Assembly (NCBI RefSeq): GCF_035582795.1
Contig: NC_134366.1
Coordinates: 2,958,828 to 3,022,827, forward strand
Length of the DNA stretch: 64,000 nucleotides
Reading direction: 5' to 3'
Source: Mycteria americana
Taxonomy: Eukaryota; Chordata; Aves; Ciconiiformes; Ciconiidae
Shown here: positions 34,256-48,400 of the stretch, piece by piece
Numbering within the stretch: the stretch's first letter is position 1
Layout: each line of letters starts with the position of its first letter
Program-made: the position numbers and the translations under genes
The notes under the pieces: generated by a model
What the model saw: the letters and a program-made list of their open reading frames with translations, nothing else
The model's database searches: none
Told to the model about the DNA's origin: nothing

Positions 34256-37200
34256 TGCACATTATTAACCTGTCTGGCTTCCTTCAGGAAACGGCATATA
34301 TTGATGAAGTGAGGTGAAAATTTTTAAACCTTTGCAATGATTCTTCATGGTGTTAAGATTTGCTTCAGTCTGGATTTGGATTTGAGATTTTTATTTTAAA
34401 TTTAACTGCATGGATAGCTTCACTGCAATTCTAATTTTCTGGAGTCAGCCTGGAAACCACAAAGCAGAATTCTTTCCAGGCACTATGACTTTCAACACGT
34501 AACCTAAATAACAATACTGTTTTTACCTAATGGTCTAAACATCTTAAGTATTAAATGAGGGATAAATTTGTCATGAGGTCAAGAGTTAAGAACTCTTAAA
34601 TAAAAGAGTATTGAGAATGTGCATGTGAAAGACAGAGGTAATATGATTTCCATACATCAATTTTCTTTTCAGATTACAATTCCACTAGCAAAAAGTCTCT
34701 GGGCTCATGTTATTACAGTTCCAAGTTTATCTTAAACCGTAAACTAGAAAGGTCCTGGTATTCATCTGCTCAGCCTTCACCTGGTTCTTCTGACTGAACG
34801 TGAAAAGACAAATTGAACTTTCTGAGGCAGAATAAGCCCGCTAAAAATTGCCACCTTATTACCAATATTACAGCAGTGCCAGGGAGCTCTCAACCAAGAT
34901 CCTAATGGTGCTTTCACACATTGCAAAAAAACTGGTAAAAGACATACTTTGCTACAGAGACAGGAAAAGAGTGGGAAAAAGGAGATTTTCTTATTACAAG
35001 TAGGGAAACAAGGTGCAAAGCTGCTTTGCTCAGGGTGAAAGAAAGCATCTCTAAAACTGATGGCAGATCTTTGAATACTGGTTCAGTGAGAATCTGGACA
35101 TTGGCTTACCAGAATGGGTCAAATTAAAAGGTGGTATCTACAGCCCTGGTTCATTAGCATTTACGATATAAATCGATTGTTAGTCCTAGGGGCGAATTTT
35201 ACTTTTCACATGAGTTCTGCTTACGCTAAAACTGCTGATCTGTACAGGGAGACAAAAGCTTTCTACTAAAGGAAGCACATCTTACGGGCATGTCTAAAAC
35301 TAACTCCGGGGTCATGTTTTTGGGGAGACTTCAGACTGGCACCCAGTCTGAAGGTACTAATCCAGATGTGAAGGAAGAAACTCAGCTTCAAACAACCTTT
35401 ATTCCACTTTCCAGCACTGACTTTCTGCATAATTGCAGTCATGCCATGTCAACTCTGAACCCGCTGCTAGGTCTCAACACACCTTGACTGCAGATCTCTA
35501 ATAATGGGGTGTGCTATGATTATCCAGAGAGCACTGAGTTTAAGGGGTTGGTGATCCTGGCTGGAAATTCTATATGCTACCCCAGTGCAAGCAATTTCAG
35601 TTTGATCTTATTAGGTCTTGGAAATGAAAATGGGGACAGGCTGAGTCAGTAGTTGGCTGGGAGGTAGACCTTTTCCCTAACAGACCCAACCACTACTGCT
35701 CCGGGAAGTGGTGGTGGTAATTCAGGAGGTGTTGCTTTTTCCAGTGCCTGTGTCTGTGCTACTTTATTTTTCCCCTCAAGTTCCCTGTTATTGCCTGGAC
35801 ACATCAATGCTCAGGTCTCCACAGCTGGGAAGTCACTCAGTGTTGAACTGCCCTGTAGCCCAGGCAATCTGGTGGGGAGAAGGAATGAAGGATTATTTCC
35901 AAAGAAGGTCAAAGGACTACAATCAATGCTCTCATATTTTTTTTCCATAGGACGAGCAGAGCATTGACAATTACTCTGCTTTCTCCTGCAGTGCCTCAGG
36001 TGATCAAGAGGAGGGCATATTGAAAGCAGAGGAGCTAATAAGGGACTTCTCTCTGAGGAGCACATTTTCAATTCATAATTTCACACGGATGTTTTTGAAG
36101 CTGTTGCCTTCATGAGTTCCTTAGTACAAAAGTGCTTATATTGGTCTCTGAAAGACCAGACCCCAGGGGTGTACTCTCACTGAGGTCTGACCAACTCCAC
36201 ACAACTATTCAAGAAAGCATGACCATGTTGGGAGTTCCGCTGGTACTGCGAGGTTCAGATCAATGCCATTGAGAGAGTGGAAGTGAGGAGAAATGAGAAA
36301 ACTTTTTTTTTAGGGGGAAAAAGGCTGAAGCTGCTTCTCTTTTGCAGGGAAGACAGATCAATGTTTGCTGTTTTCCAAATCTCTCTGCATATTTTGAAAG
36401 AAATGTTTCTGCTTCAAAACACAAAGGATTTCCTGTGAACCGAGTAAATGATATTTATTTTCATTGCCTCATGTGTTTCACATAAAATATTGAAACAAAA
36501 AATTAGTCCCACTTGGGCACCTCCTCCAATATTCTGAATTCATTGTTGCTAAATCTTTAGTTTCTTTTAGAAGAGAAAGTGATTTTTCAGTGGAAACAAA
36601 CTGTAAAAACATTTTCAAGCAGTCATAGCAGGAAGCAATGGGGAAAGTTCAATGAAGAACCATGAAGACAAGAACCATAGAAGCTGCATTGCTGCATTGA
36701 TGCACTATGGGACTTAGTTGATGAAGAGGAAGCCTCAAGAGAAAGATAGGAACGTGAAGCTACTATGCTTTAAAATAAACAATCAAAACCTTTGGACAGG
36801 CTTTGCCTGCAATACAAGGTGCTATCTTAGGTACACAAAGCATCTCTTGTCCTTTTATTTGGATGATTGTCTTGGTGGAGGAATTCTCTGGTTAAAGATG
36901 GAAGTAGTGGACAACGAAGAAGAACCTGGTGAAAGTATCTGCTGGAGAGCACAAGGACAGGAGAAAGGAATGGAAAAATTCCTGAAGTAGTACGCAAATT
37001 AAATTAAGCTACAGGGGGGACTTTAATTAATCAAATGTTTTTGAATAGCAGAAGCAGCCAAACATATGCAAAACCTTTCTGTGGAAGAGAGGAATGAGCC
37101 AGAGAAGGAATGGTTCTGAATTTGAAAGCTTAGGGGTTTTTTTCTGCCTGACCTATACAATGTGGCTTGGCTAATAAGCATCGATATGTTCAAGCCAGAA

Positions 37201-40200
37201 GGAGGCAAGATGTCAGCTGTCAAAGACTGCCAAATTCACATATCTCAGGAAAATGACAACTTAACCAGAAGATGACTGGGATAAAAATCTGGGATCTCAC
37301 CAACCAGAGAAGAAAGTTTCCTGGCATTTTTTTGTAACTAAGCAGAACGTAAGAGATGTGGAAGCAGCAATCACAGTATACTTAAATTCAACACCATAGA
37401 GGAAGTTTTCAGAAAGCATAGCAAAGCAAGGGAGTCAGTTTGCAGGATGCCTGGCTTTCTAAACTGCTGCAAATCATCCTATGTGGGGCTTGCCTCAAGG
37501 ACCTGTCCTTGTTCTTCTTGAAGTAGTGACAGACAAGAAAACACAAAAAGGAAATAGTATTTTTTGTCGACTTGATTGACTCTACCAGCAGATCTCCAGC
37601 CAAAACTATTCATAATCGAGTAAAGAAATGCTTCAGTCCCTGTTTACTAAAAAAAAATTGTATTTTGAAAGAAATCATCTATGATAGTCACATTTAGGCC
37701 CGAAACACAAAAATTAAATCTGTACTGAAAACAGAAAGAGGAAAGCAATAAGAGAAAAATAGTCAGGAAAAAATAACCATTGTATAGGGAAAAGCTGTCA
37801 TGAGTGTCTCAACAGCTATGGTAGCTCAACTGGCCGTTATTTTACTTGCTGCAGGAGTGCCTGGTTGAGTGTCTCCAGGCTGTGGTAACACTGGAGGTCA
37901 GAAAACAGCCATGCACCAGGACTTTCAGGTGTTAACATCTGTGAGTCTCTGAAGATAGGTTCATAGGTCAAGGATTGGAGAAGGGAACATGGCAACCTTT
38001 CTCTGAGCCCTATGCTTCTGATTGAGTTAAAACTAGCGCTTAAGGCTGAGGGACCAGAAGGAAAAATTTGGAGGCCAGGAGGTCTGTGATGGTTCTGTGG
38101 GAGGTTCAGGGGAACAGAGGAGAGCAGCCCAGGTCATTTACAAGAAGGAGTGGAAGGAGTCTCAGATCACTTCAGAGGTGGAATGAAAAGGTCTGGGAGC
38201 CCTGTTATTTGAGACAGGGAAGTGGAATGGCATAGGTAGTGTCAAGTCAGTTGGGGAAGGTGGAAACTGCAACAGCATGCAGGAAAAATCTCATCGGGGA
38301 CATCTGAGAAGGCAATTTTTCATCTTTGACTTCCCCTTTCACAACTGCACTAGGACATAGTTACATAAATAGCTATATATGGCTGGAGCACCCTGAGTCT
38401 TTGGAGATACCTGACTGGTTAGAACATTGTAGGTTTAATCTGAATGGCACCAAAGAGCCAGTTGAGGAACATGACCTTTGAATTTCACTTGGCAGAACAA
38501 GGAGGACTCTATCAGTGTTCCTGGAAAAAAGCTTTAATGAAATTGCAGTTCTAATCTAAAAAACCACTGTGCTGTGTGAACATGCAGTTTTATTGCTCTG
38601 AGGTCAGCATCTCTCAATGGCTCCAGAGAAAAATGTATTTGAGCTATCACGTAGCTAAACGAGACATCTGTTTCAGCAGATTTACTTTGTCATCTTATGG
38701 GTGAACGCCATCATTAAAGAGCCTGTAAAGAAATTACATCTTCATGCATTGACTTTAAACTGGATTCTCACCAAACTCTACCCATCTAAGAGTTAGATGT
38801 CTATTCAAAGCTAATCATCTGCAATTCTCTAGCCAATGGAAAGACTGGGATGTCCAGAGGAAGGCTCATCCCATGTATCTTAGGTTCAGATTAATACTTT
38901 TTAGCTTTTTCCACTGAATACATATGTGATGCAGAGAGCTATGTTGACTAGACATATAAATTTTGAATTAATGTAGTTAGGTTAAATAATAAATCCATTT
39001 TAGGGCAATGTAAACCTCTTTTTCTTAAACATTGGAAGTTTTCTGGGTCACGTTTTCAGGTGTTTCTGATCAAAAGTACTTTATACATAAAGAAGATAAA
39101 TAATCTTAATGAAGATAAATAATTGTATGTAATTGCAAGGGAACTGAGATTTTAGGTAAAATTCCACATGTCACACCACAAACAGTAAATGTATCCATGG
39201 TGATGACACTGTTGAGCAGAACTTACTAAATGCTTCTGTTGCTGTGTGAAGAAAGGACAGACCCAGTCCTTATGCAGCTTCATGTAGTGACTATAGAATC
39301 GCATTACTGGATGCTGGATGTAGTTAAATTCATCAGCTATAAAGATCTCAGTCCACGTAACCGCAAGCTGACACATTTTCAACTGTCAGGTTTTACCAAG
39401 CCTTTTCCCTACAAATGACTAATTTTGAAAACATTTTCATTTTTGCCCTAAGGTACTTTGTAAATCAATTCTTTCCATTTACTCTTATTCACTGAAACTG
39501 GGTGTAAACTCCTATGCTCATTTCATCACAGATTACTGAACAGACTTTGAAGGAAAACAGCTTTAGTTTCTCAGAGACTGCTGAGATTTGGAGTCAACAG
39601 AGCACAGAAAAATGCTCTAGAACACGTCAAAATTTTGGACATGACATCTTCAAGGTTGACCCATATGTTCTGTAAACAATGGGTTTATAGGTTCATTTAG
39701 TGACTAAGAAAAACTCCCCTTCAGCTTCATCCCAAACTTCCAAGTCATGATATAAGATAATGTTCAAGCATGCTTTGACTCCCAGATGCAGACTACTTGG
39801 GAAGGAGGTGTCACCTGGATCTCGGGTAAACGTAAGTATCATCCAAAACCACATTCAGTCACAATGTAAGTAAATGAAGTCTGCACGGATCATGTCTTGT
39901 GAATTAAAGGATGCATATGGTGCTGGATAGTGCTAATAAGTGAAGGATCTATTGCCCCACTGCCCTCTCCAGTCACCTCAGGTAAAATGTGAGACAAGAT
40001 CCTAAGTATGGAAAAAATATTTTCTTTATACCAAATGCAATGGGGATTTTGTGCTAAATTCGTTTGTACAAAGGTGGGAGTCTGCTGCTGTTTGGGAAAC
40101 CTTCTAGTCTCTGGATTTCACTCCAGAGGGAAGTGAAAGTCCCTTTCAAAGACAATTAAGGAGCAAATATTTCAAGGTACTTTGCAATATTTGCCAGCCA

Positions 40201-42254
40201 TGTATGGCTTTCCCAGGTAGCCTTGGGCTTCTCCTGACACGCAACACCTGTGTGAGGGGCAACTGAATTGAACCCCTAAGGCAGGATTCATCTTGCAGAC
40301 CAAGATGTCTACATTTATGTGTCTCCACATGGAGTGGGTATCTAAGCTGCCATCAAAGTCAGTGCAGTGCTTGACTGGGGCAGGGAGATTGACTCCAAGA
40401 CACTCACTTACCGGGCTCCCTCTCAAGTGTTCATGTCCACAGGCAAGGACTGACTCCTTTCCCTCCTTCACCTTGCCAGACCCTCAGAAAAAATACCCAG
40501 ATCAGGTTAGGGGCAATTTTCTCTCCATGCTGGGGAGACCATTGCAGACCTGCTAGCCTAACAATCGGGGTGTCTACCCTCCCCACATCTCCCAAGCACC
40601 CATTCTTAGCATTGTTTCCTAACTGTGTGCAGATTTCTAACCAATAACTCCTTTCTTTCACTCCTCTTCCTCAGCTCATAATTGATCAGACACTGAACAG
40701 CTGCTGGCTATTTTCTCTTCCTGAGAAACACGCAGTAATTGTGTGTATGGGCTCCAAATCCCTAAACATTTGGAGAGGAGAAGGACTTGAACAGGAGCCA
40801 GTTCTTTTTACAGCACTGGTACCAGCAGCGGTGGCAGGCATTTAAGTCATGTCAGGGGGTGGGGGGGGGCTGGTGGGGAGGGGGGAGTATTGTCAAATTT
40901 GCTGAGATTCACTTTGAGAGGGGGAATAAGGAGAAGAAAAAAATGTTAAAGAGAAAAAAACCTGACACCAGCAATCAACAAACCAAGGCAGCTCAAACAG
41001 TTGGAGTCCATCCCAGCTCTAGAGCAGTCACATTACCCCCTAAAATAAAGGGCACTGTTTCTGCCCGTGCTCACCCAGATTTCCACCCGTGCTGCATGGC
41101 AAACAGACCAGCTTCATCCCGCTTTAAACTGAGGGTTATCCATTAGGAGCATTGCCATTTTCATGTCCGGCTCTAATCTCTGAAGAGAAAGAGGCCTCTG
41201 CAGAGGCAACTCTCAACTGTGTCGGAGATGTTTCTCCTGCTCTTTCTGCTATGTGGAAAGTCTAAGCTAACAGCTTCCTCATTAGGACATCGTAGCTTTG
41301 TGCCAAAAGTTAAACGGGTGAATTCAAGTCATACCCATGCGACAACGTGTCCCAAACAAACACAATAACTCATTTGTTTGAGAACAACAGCTGCTTATCA
41401 AAACATACAATATCATGCACTTGGCTAATTGACCGTGTTTAACATAAAATCTCTTAAAAATCAATGATCGATTTGTTGGTGAAAATGTAAGAAGCAGAGT
41501 AATTATGCCAAAAGCAAAAACTTCACCTCAGAAATATTCCTGAGTTGTTTCACAAGTTTTAATTTCTATACATCAAGTCACCTCTTCAGTAGGCTGCTTT
41601 TCCAAGATTTATATTAAAAACAATGCAAGAAAATGAACCACTATTGCAGCAGGCTACATCTCAGTCATCTGAAAGTAGGTGTCTATGCTAATCTAAGTCA
41701 TTCATAATCCCTCTCTATCAACACATACAAACACTTCCAGAAGGTGATTTGTCACATCTCTAATGAGATGGCTTAGTTTAGCTTAGTTTAGCTAAAGACT
41801 GGGTGTTTAGCTAGTCTAGCTAAGACTTAGTTTAGCTGAGACAGTGTTTAACAGCTAGTGGTTAAAATTAGGTGAGATGAGTTTCACGCCATGTCTCAAG
41901 CTATCTCAATATTTCAGCTGTAGAATTCGTTTGACCTGAAATTTAAGGGTGAGCCACATTAAGACCAATACCTCATAGTTCATATTCTTTACAGAGATGG
42001 GCAAAGCACTACACTTGTTATTTTATTCACAGTAAAGCACCACGGAGGAAGCTTGAAGATTTGATTTTCAGTGGTCATGTAAAAGCAGAGTTAGACATGA
42101 AATGCCCCACCCTTGATGGATCTCACATGACAAGACAAGGCTCACAGCAATGAGGGATGTCTGTTGGGGCTCTGTAGACATGACCCCTTCCTGAAGTTGC
42201 TAGCTGAGGACTAAAAGCTAGTGCCCATCTCCTCCTCCACTCTCCAGATCATAC
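34256..42254. other. Unique non-coding DNA, no gene recognised
   Basis: Chance frames up to 119 codons (40787-41146) without recognisable domains. Short duplications lie at 39092-39123 (GAAGATAAATAAT twice) and 41771-41790 (GCTTAGTTTA twice). The stretches 38530-38760 and 41340-41510 have low-repeat, AT-rich sequence that could be conserved regulatory DNA, which cannot be judged without alignment. Confidence 0.5.
40855..40887 (+). repeat. G-rich tract, quadruplex candidate
   Basis: Four or more G runs of 4 to 9 bases are separated by loops of 1 to 5 bases. Confidence 0.8.
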
Positions 42255-42401
42255 ATCATAGAATGATCATGGAATGGTTAGAATGGTTTGGGTTGGAAGG
42301 ACCTTTAAAGATCATCTAGTTCCAACCCCCCTGCCATGGGCAAGGATACTTTCCGCTAGATCAGGTTGCTCAAAACCCCGTCCAGCCTGGCCTTGAACAC
42401 A
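42255..42401 (-). mobile_element. CR1 LINE 3' end fragment, minus strand
   Basis: About 147 bp of reverse-oriented CR1 3' UTR and the very end of ORF2. The terminal motif at 42255-42270 is followed by the ATCATCTAGTTCCAACCCC stretch typical of the family. Similarity stops at the GAACAC near 42401. Confidence 0.88.
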
Positions 42402-45400
42402 GATATAGCTGAACCACAGGTCAGGCCAAAAAGGTGCATTTGGCATATTGGGATCACAGCAAAGAAGAGAGCAGGGTGCTCTACTACAAGGACAGGAGAT
42501 CCAGGCCTGGATCCAGGCCTGTGTGAGATGTGGGGTGGGAGTTAATTGCCTCAGTCTCACAAAAGGAGAGTTGAGGTCCTTCTAATATAGGGTGATGTCC
42601 TATTCTCTCCTTCGAGCAGTTGCAAAGAGGCTTGGCTGGTAGAGTCAGTGTGAGCTGGATCCCCACACAAACACTTTGTCAGGGAAGAGCGAAGGGAAAG
42701 TTATCCATGGCAACTCCACATCACTGGGGTAGATCTGGCCAGAGAGTACCACCATGAAACAACTCACAGACACATAGGCACTGCCAACATCTTCAGTCTG
42801 TCTTGATCTCTTCCTCCAGCACAGTGTTGTAGCAGATTCTTCCTTTTTTTCCCAGAGGACCCTAATCATTATTTAGCTTTGAAGTTTAGAAAAAAATATT
42901 CTGCTCTATCACCAAGAAAAAAAATGATCCCCCAGTCTCTAAGTCTTTACTTCTAATTTTGGTGTCATAGTAAAATTTGAACTCCTCAAGCAGCCCTAGG
43001 GAAAAAACAGACCCTGATATGAAAATAGACACCTGAGCTGCTGTCATTTCAGTTCAAAAAGACAAAACAATATGTAATTCCAGGAATAGCTGTTAAAATC
43101 TGATAAAATTTTGTGTGGGCCTAGTAACCTTACACTGGACATTTGTGGCTATTTCCTAGAGAAACAAGAGAAAGCAAAGAAAATTCTTCTTCAACAAATA
43201 GCACATGTAATACTACAATTGGCTACATTCCTAATAGGCTCTCCATGCCAGCAATACAAAGACCGTAACCTTAGAAGAGAGGTGTTATTGATGTCTTGGA
43301 CTGAGCTTCCTCTTAAGGAGCTTGCAGCACAGTTCGACCTGGTTCAGGTGTAGTTGCCTCCCCAGGTAAAGCGAAGGAGTCCTGGAGTCACATAACTGGA
43401 GAAGGCGATTAAGAAATCAGGTCTGCTGGGAATATAACCGATGCCTACATGGCAGCTTAGCTTTCCTCAGCCTCCAGAAAGTGCCCTAAACCACACAACA
43501 GTGACCACACATAAGTGTTTCTCTGTAAACTTGAGTCCAGTGTTTGAGTTTGAGTCCTTGAGGAAGCTTGGGCTGACACTTAAGACCAGAACCTAGGATT
43601 CCCCATCAGGCTGAAGGGACTGAAAAGCAACCAAGCCGCAAATCCTGAGCAGAAATCTTTCCTTACAATGCTTAGTTCATGTGAAATGAAAGCAGACAGA
43701 TACCCCTTGTCATTTTATTTCATACAGAGTTGTAATACTTGCAAATACCACGATGTGTCCTGGTGTATGAGTAAATGAGTAAAATGAGTAAAAATGCTTG
43801 CAAAACCCACGATTTTACATCAGAGGAACACATCCCCCACAACACCATTACAATCTAATTTCTGTCTGTGTATGGGTGCTTGATTTTGAAAATATTTACC
43901 ATTTTTAGCATATTTAATCTCTTCATTTTACAGGACCATCCGGAAGGCTCATCAACAGTTTACTAAGGAGTTATAAGAATTAAGGAAAATGAATCTTTAA
44001 GGCAACAGGATCACTGCATCTGCATGCTCTTGTTCTGCGGGAGGATGCATGGTTTTCCCATGTATGGGTGGTGAGCGATCCCTGCACTTGACATCAGTCA
44101 TACAAAGGCATGTTTGTAAATTTAGTCCAAATGATTGCTGGGAGTTAAGAGAGAGAGGTTAGGGGAAGGCTAGCATGAATTTTGGGCAGTGAAATCCTTG
44201 CTAGGATGGCTTGAAAGACCTGTTACCTTGGACTGTAGCTGTAAACAAGAGGAAGTTCTGATAAAGACCTGGAAAGAGTTTTGAGCCATTATAAACTGAA
44301 AGACCTAAATGCAGCTGGGAAAGGAGGCTGGAAAGTGTTGATTATCCTTTTCTGGGAATAAACCCCACCCAGAGGGAAACAGGATGGAAAACACCAGCTG
44401 TGGCAGATGCGGCTGATGTGAGAGGGAGCCATATTAGGTAAAGCTCTGCTGTGACTGGCATGGAAGTCTTCTCTGCTACCAAGAATAAGGCTGGTAACAT
44501 CAGATCTTCCCTTTAGTTTTGAAGCTCTATATACCTACAGATACCCTTGGTGGAGGATGTGAAAGATGAAATGGAAGGGGTAACAGGTACATTCTTTAGC
44601 ACAAGAAGAAAAGTATCTCACCTCACATTAAAAGTTTATCATTTATACCTCTAGCTCCCTTTACACTCCCTTTATACCCAACAGAGAGCCACGGGGTTTT
44701 TTAGAATATGATTCCTTGGTCCTATTGCAGGATTCTGCTAAAAGATGAGATAAATTTTGTGCTAGATGCCTTTGGTGACAGTGACTTTAAAGGGGCCTGA
44801 AGCAACACGCTCAGATGCAGAAGTCAGATGAATCCCACCCGTTTTTTTCAGGTGTGCAATACCAGGCTGGTTGATGTTGACTTTAAAAGGCTGTTGGCTC
44901 TGTCTGGGACTTCAAAGGCTTTCTGCCTGTCCTTCTGCCACCACGTTTGAGCTCTCTGGTCTCTAATAAAATGTTGAATTCAAACTGCAGCCATTGCCTC
45001 AGTGGAGATATTAAGAAGAAACCTCCCACCTCTGCTGAGCTGACTAATTTCCTCAAGCTTATAGGTACTCAAAATCATTACGTTTTGTACCCCTCAGTTA
45101 AACATGGGTATTATTGACCTTTTGATCCAAAAGGAGGGGAAAGAGACAATTGTCTATTTGTATATTTGCATATCTATTCAGTCATTCCAGAAAACAGGCT
45201 CTAAATGTTCCTCAAGCTCATCAGACCATGTGTATGAATGAGGAGTTACAGTAATGCTGCAATCAAAAAGTCCTTTTTTTTTTTTTTGTGGCAGAAGCAA
45301 GGTCCCATTTATTTCCCCCGTACAGGAACTCTCTGATTGTCACAAACAATGTGTTATTTTACCACGGCCCAACCCATTGTGGTCTGATTTCTCCTACCTT

Positions 45401-48400
45401 CTTGTTTCCTCCTCTTTCCACTTATTTAAGGTTTCATTCAACAAAACACATTGGCAAGTTCCCCCATGTTGCACCACAGGCTTCTGTTCCAAGCAAAGTT
45501 GAAAGCAAGTTTCAAGGCTAAACAAGGTTAAAATTAGGACAGCCCTTAAGGGCATCAGCAAAGCACATGTTTACATGCTCAATGAAACAGGCTACAACGA
45601 TTTTTATTTCCATCAAAGACACAGTTTCCAGCTATGGGTTGTCATGATTTTCTTTAAAATAATTATCACATCTCCAAAGACACTTGCAGCTGTAGGCACT
45701 CTTACCCTCCCTAATTACACAGCTAATAAGGGAAGCAGAGAGAACGTCAGAGTGAAACGAAGGCCAAGGGCAAATCCAAACACCTTGGATCCACCACTTA
45801 GTAACAGAGCTGGCCAGAAACCTTCCTGATCTTGCCAAAGAGGGATGAGGCTATGGAATGAGCATCCCACAGACAGCTAATGTGGGAGTGAAACTGTCTG
45901 CTTATGAAAGGACACTGCTTGTACCTTCCTCAAAACACATTAGTATCGTCACAGCAGGTTGAGAAGTGTTTGGGGAGCACTTGTCCTACAAAAACCAGGT
46001 ACTCACTACTGTGGGGGTGCAGAAAGCAATTTTTGGGGACACAAGTCCAAGCTGTGCCAATGAGGGACTTGAAATTCATTCTTCCACATCCTATGGGATT
46101 GTCCTGACCCCACTCTCTAAATTGGAGGGGACATGACTCATTCTCTCTTTGGCCACTTCATCCTGCACTGCAGAAGAGTTTCCCATTGAAAATTTCATGG
46201 AGACTGGAACATTTCTGGGGGAACAAAATCTTCTGGTTTTTGACATTTAAATGAAATAAAACAAGAAATTTGATCAACAGTTCCTGTCTAGCTGTCAGGT
46301 ACGAGCACAAGGACAAGGCCAAAATCAGCACTAAATCCCATCATGTTTTAAGAGGATTCAAGTTTGTTCACTCTGTAAATGGGAAGGAAAAAAATATTTT
46401 ATTCCTAAAAGTTTAAGGTTTTTGTTTTGGGTTTTTTTTTTTTACTTTTTCTGCCCACAGATCCTGAATATTAACAGCCACAGATATTTAAAAGCATTGC
46501 GTGATTGCTCAGAACCACTTGCACAGGCTTTGCCTGCAGAGGTCACCTGTGGAGCTCCAAGGGAGAGCAACAGCTCAAACATACTAACAAGTGAGGGACA
46601 AGGCCTGAGATTACCCTGTCTGGCAAACTGACCTTCACCCTCTGGTGTCCTCTTGAATCACCAGGCATGAGCTATTTGCAGCTTGGACTCCTGTCCCATA
46701 ATTTGGTTTCCCCACCTACAGAGTAGTGAGGTATTGGCTGCTCTAATACAGGTGTTGCTCCCCAAGTGCTCCCAATGCTTCTGGAATTATAATGTGTGTT
46801 TTGAATAAAGGACGAGCACCATGTCCTTTCTGTCTGCTAGCAAAGATGGCCACAGGGAGAGTGACAGGCCTCAACCCTTCCATCAGAAACCACCTCAGTC
46901 ATATCCAAGCCATGAGCTGGAGAGGACGAGACCAAGGCGTTCCTTCTGCCCACTCTATTGGGAGTGTTGATAATATTTGGAGGAGGCACAGGCTGTCAAG
47001 CTGGGAGTGATACTTGAATTCATAGCATCTAGAATCACCAGCTCTTGCCTGTCAGATAACACCTCATGACAGCTGAAGAACACGAACAAAATGTAATAAA
47101 AAAGAAACTAGGGTAGAGAGAAGGAAACAAGCCATGTTACATTATCACTTCACTGCATATATCAGTACACCTCTAAAGCTGAGGAGAGAAAGGAAGAGAA
47201 AGGCCTTTAGTTCCCTTCCCTTTAAGCATCATTTCCTATGCACGCAAGTAACTTGAACACTGCAATTATATAGCCGAGCTAGCCGAAGACAGAACAAGAG
47301 AAAAAATAGGAGGAAAGATTTACAGCTCCTCCAAAAGATGGAATTGAAATATGTAAAACAGGGCAGTGCCGATTGCCAAAATACTGGAGGTTTTCTGTTC
47401 CTTCCACCGTGCTGTATCATGAGCGGTGTTTGGAAGGGGGGGGGAGTGGGGAAGCATTGGAATCTCAGGGTTTTTATTTCACCATGAAACTTTAGCACAA
47501 GAAATTTTAATTGTGGATCCTTGTGGACAAGACCTTGAAATCCTACCCAGCCAGAGCTTTCTGGTCCCGGAGTGTTCTTGGAACTGGTTGTGGCTCCCAG
47601 TCACTTGGTTGCCTTATCCAAGTTTGTTCTCTCAGTCCGTCAGTGGGATACAGAATGGGTTAGAGGGTTAACTATTTGTTAGCAGCTCTGGACACAAGAG
47701 TTTGGTCAGGGGCTGTTTCATAGCTAGTCATGCAGGCAGTGGGTTTATACCTATTTCAGAGGATATCGCTGTGAGAGTTTTCTTTTTTTTTCTTGCTTTG
47801 GAAAATGATAGGCCTTTAACGCAGCTGGCACCTAATCAAGAAACTTTGGAGAAGGAATATGAGTGCAGTCGCTCTGAGGAATTGATTGTGGCTACTGGTT
47901 GACTGCATTAGTGTTTGCGATAGCGTGAAATACTATATGTTGGAAGGCCTCAAAATTATCAGGGTATTTAATCACGGACTGGGCATGTCTCTGATGTATT
48001 TATGTGTATTACCATTGGAGGGTCACTTGGGTGACGCACTGAGATAATGGAAAGAAAGAGCACTTGGAACTTAAGGCAATACGTCTTCTTGTTCAACTTT
48101 TAAATTTACAGAACTTCTTGGGAAATACCAGTAGCCAACTAATGTGCCTCTAGATGATTAATCTGCATTTTAGAGTGTGAATATTTTCATTCAGGTCCTC
48201 AGTGGGTATAAGTTGGAGGTACCCCTGTGACATTGATATAGACCAGATGAGAATTTGGCTTAGTTATAATGAAAGGTGGGTCAGGAATCCACATGAGAAA
48301 TCCACATGAGCTCAGATTATTTGGAGACTTCTATTTCCCAAGTCCAAATATACTATAAAAACAGCCCCTCCTGCAGAATTGTCTTGTTTCCAGATCCCCC

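Noticed and set aside
42498..42513. 16-base perfect palindrome GATCCAGGCCTGGATC
   Set aside because: Short palindromes of this size with a local duplication can arise by slippage. No sign of function.
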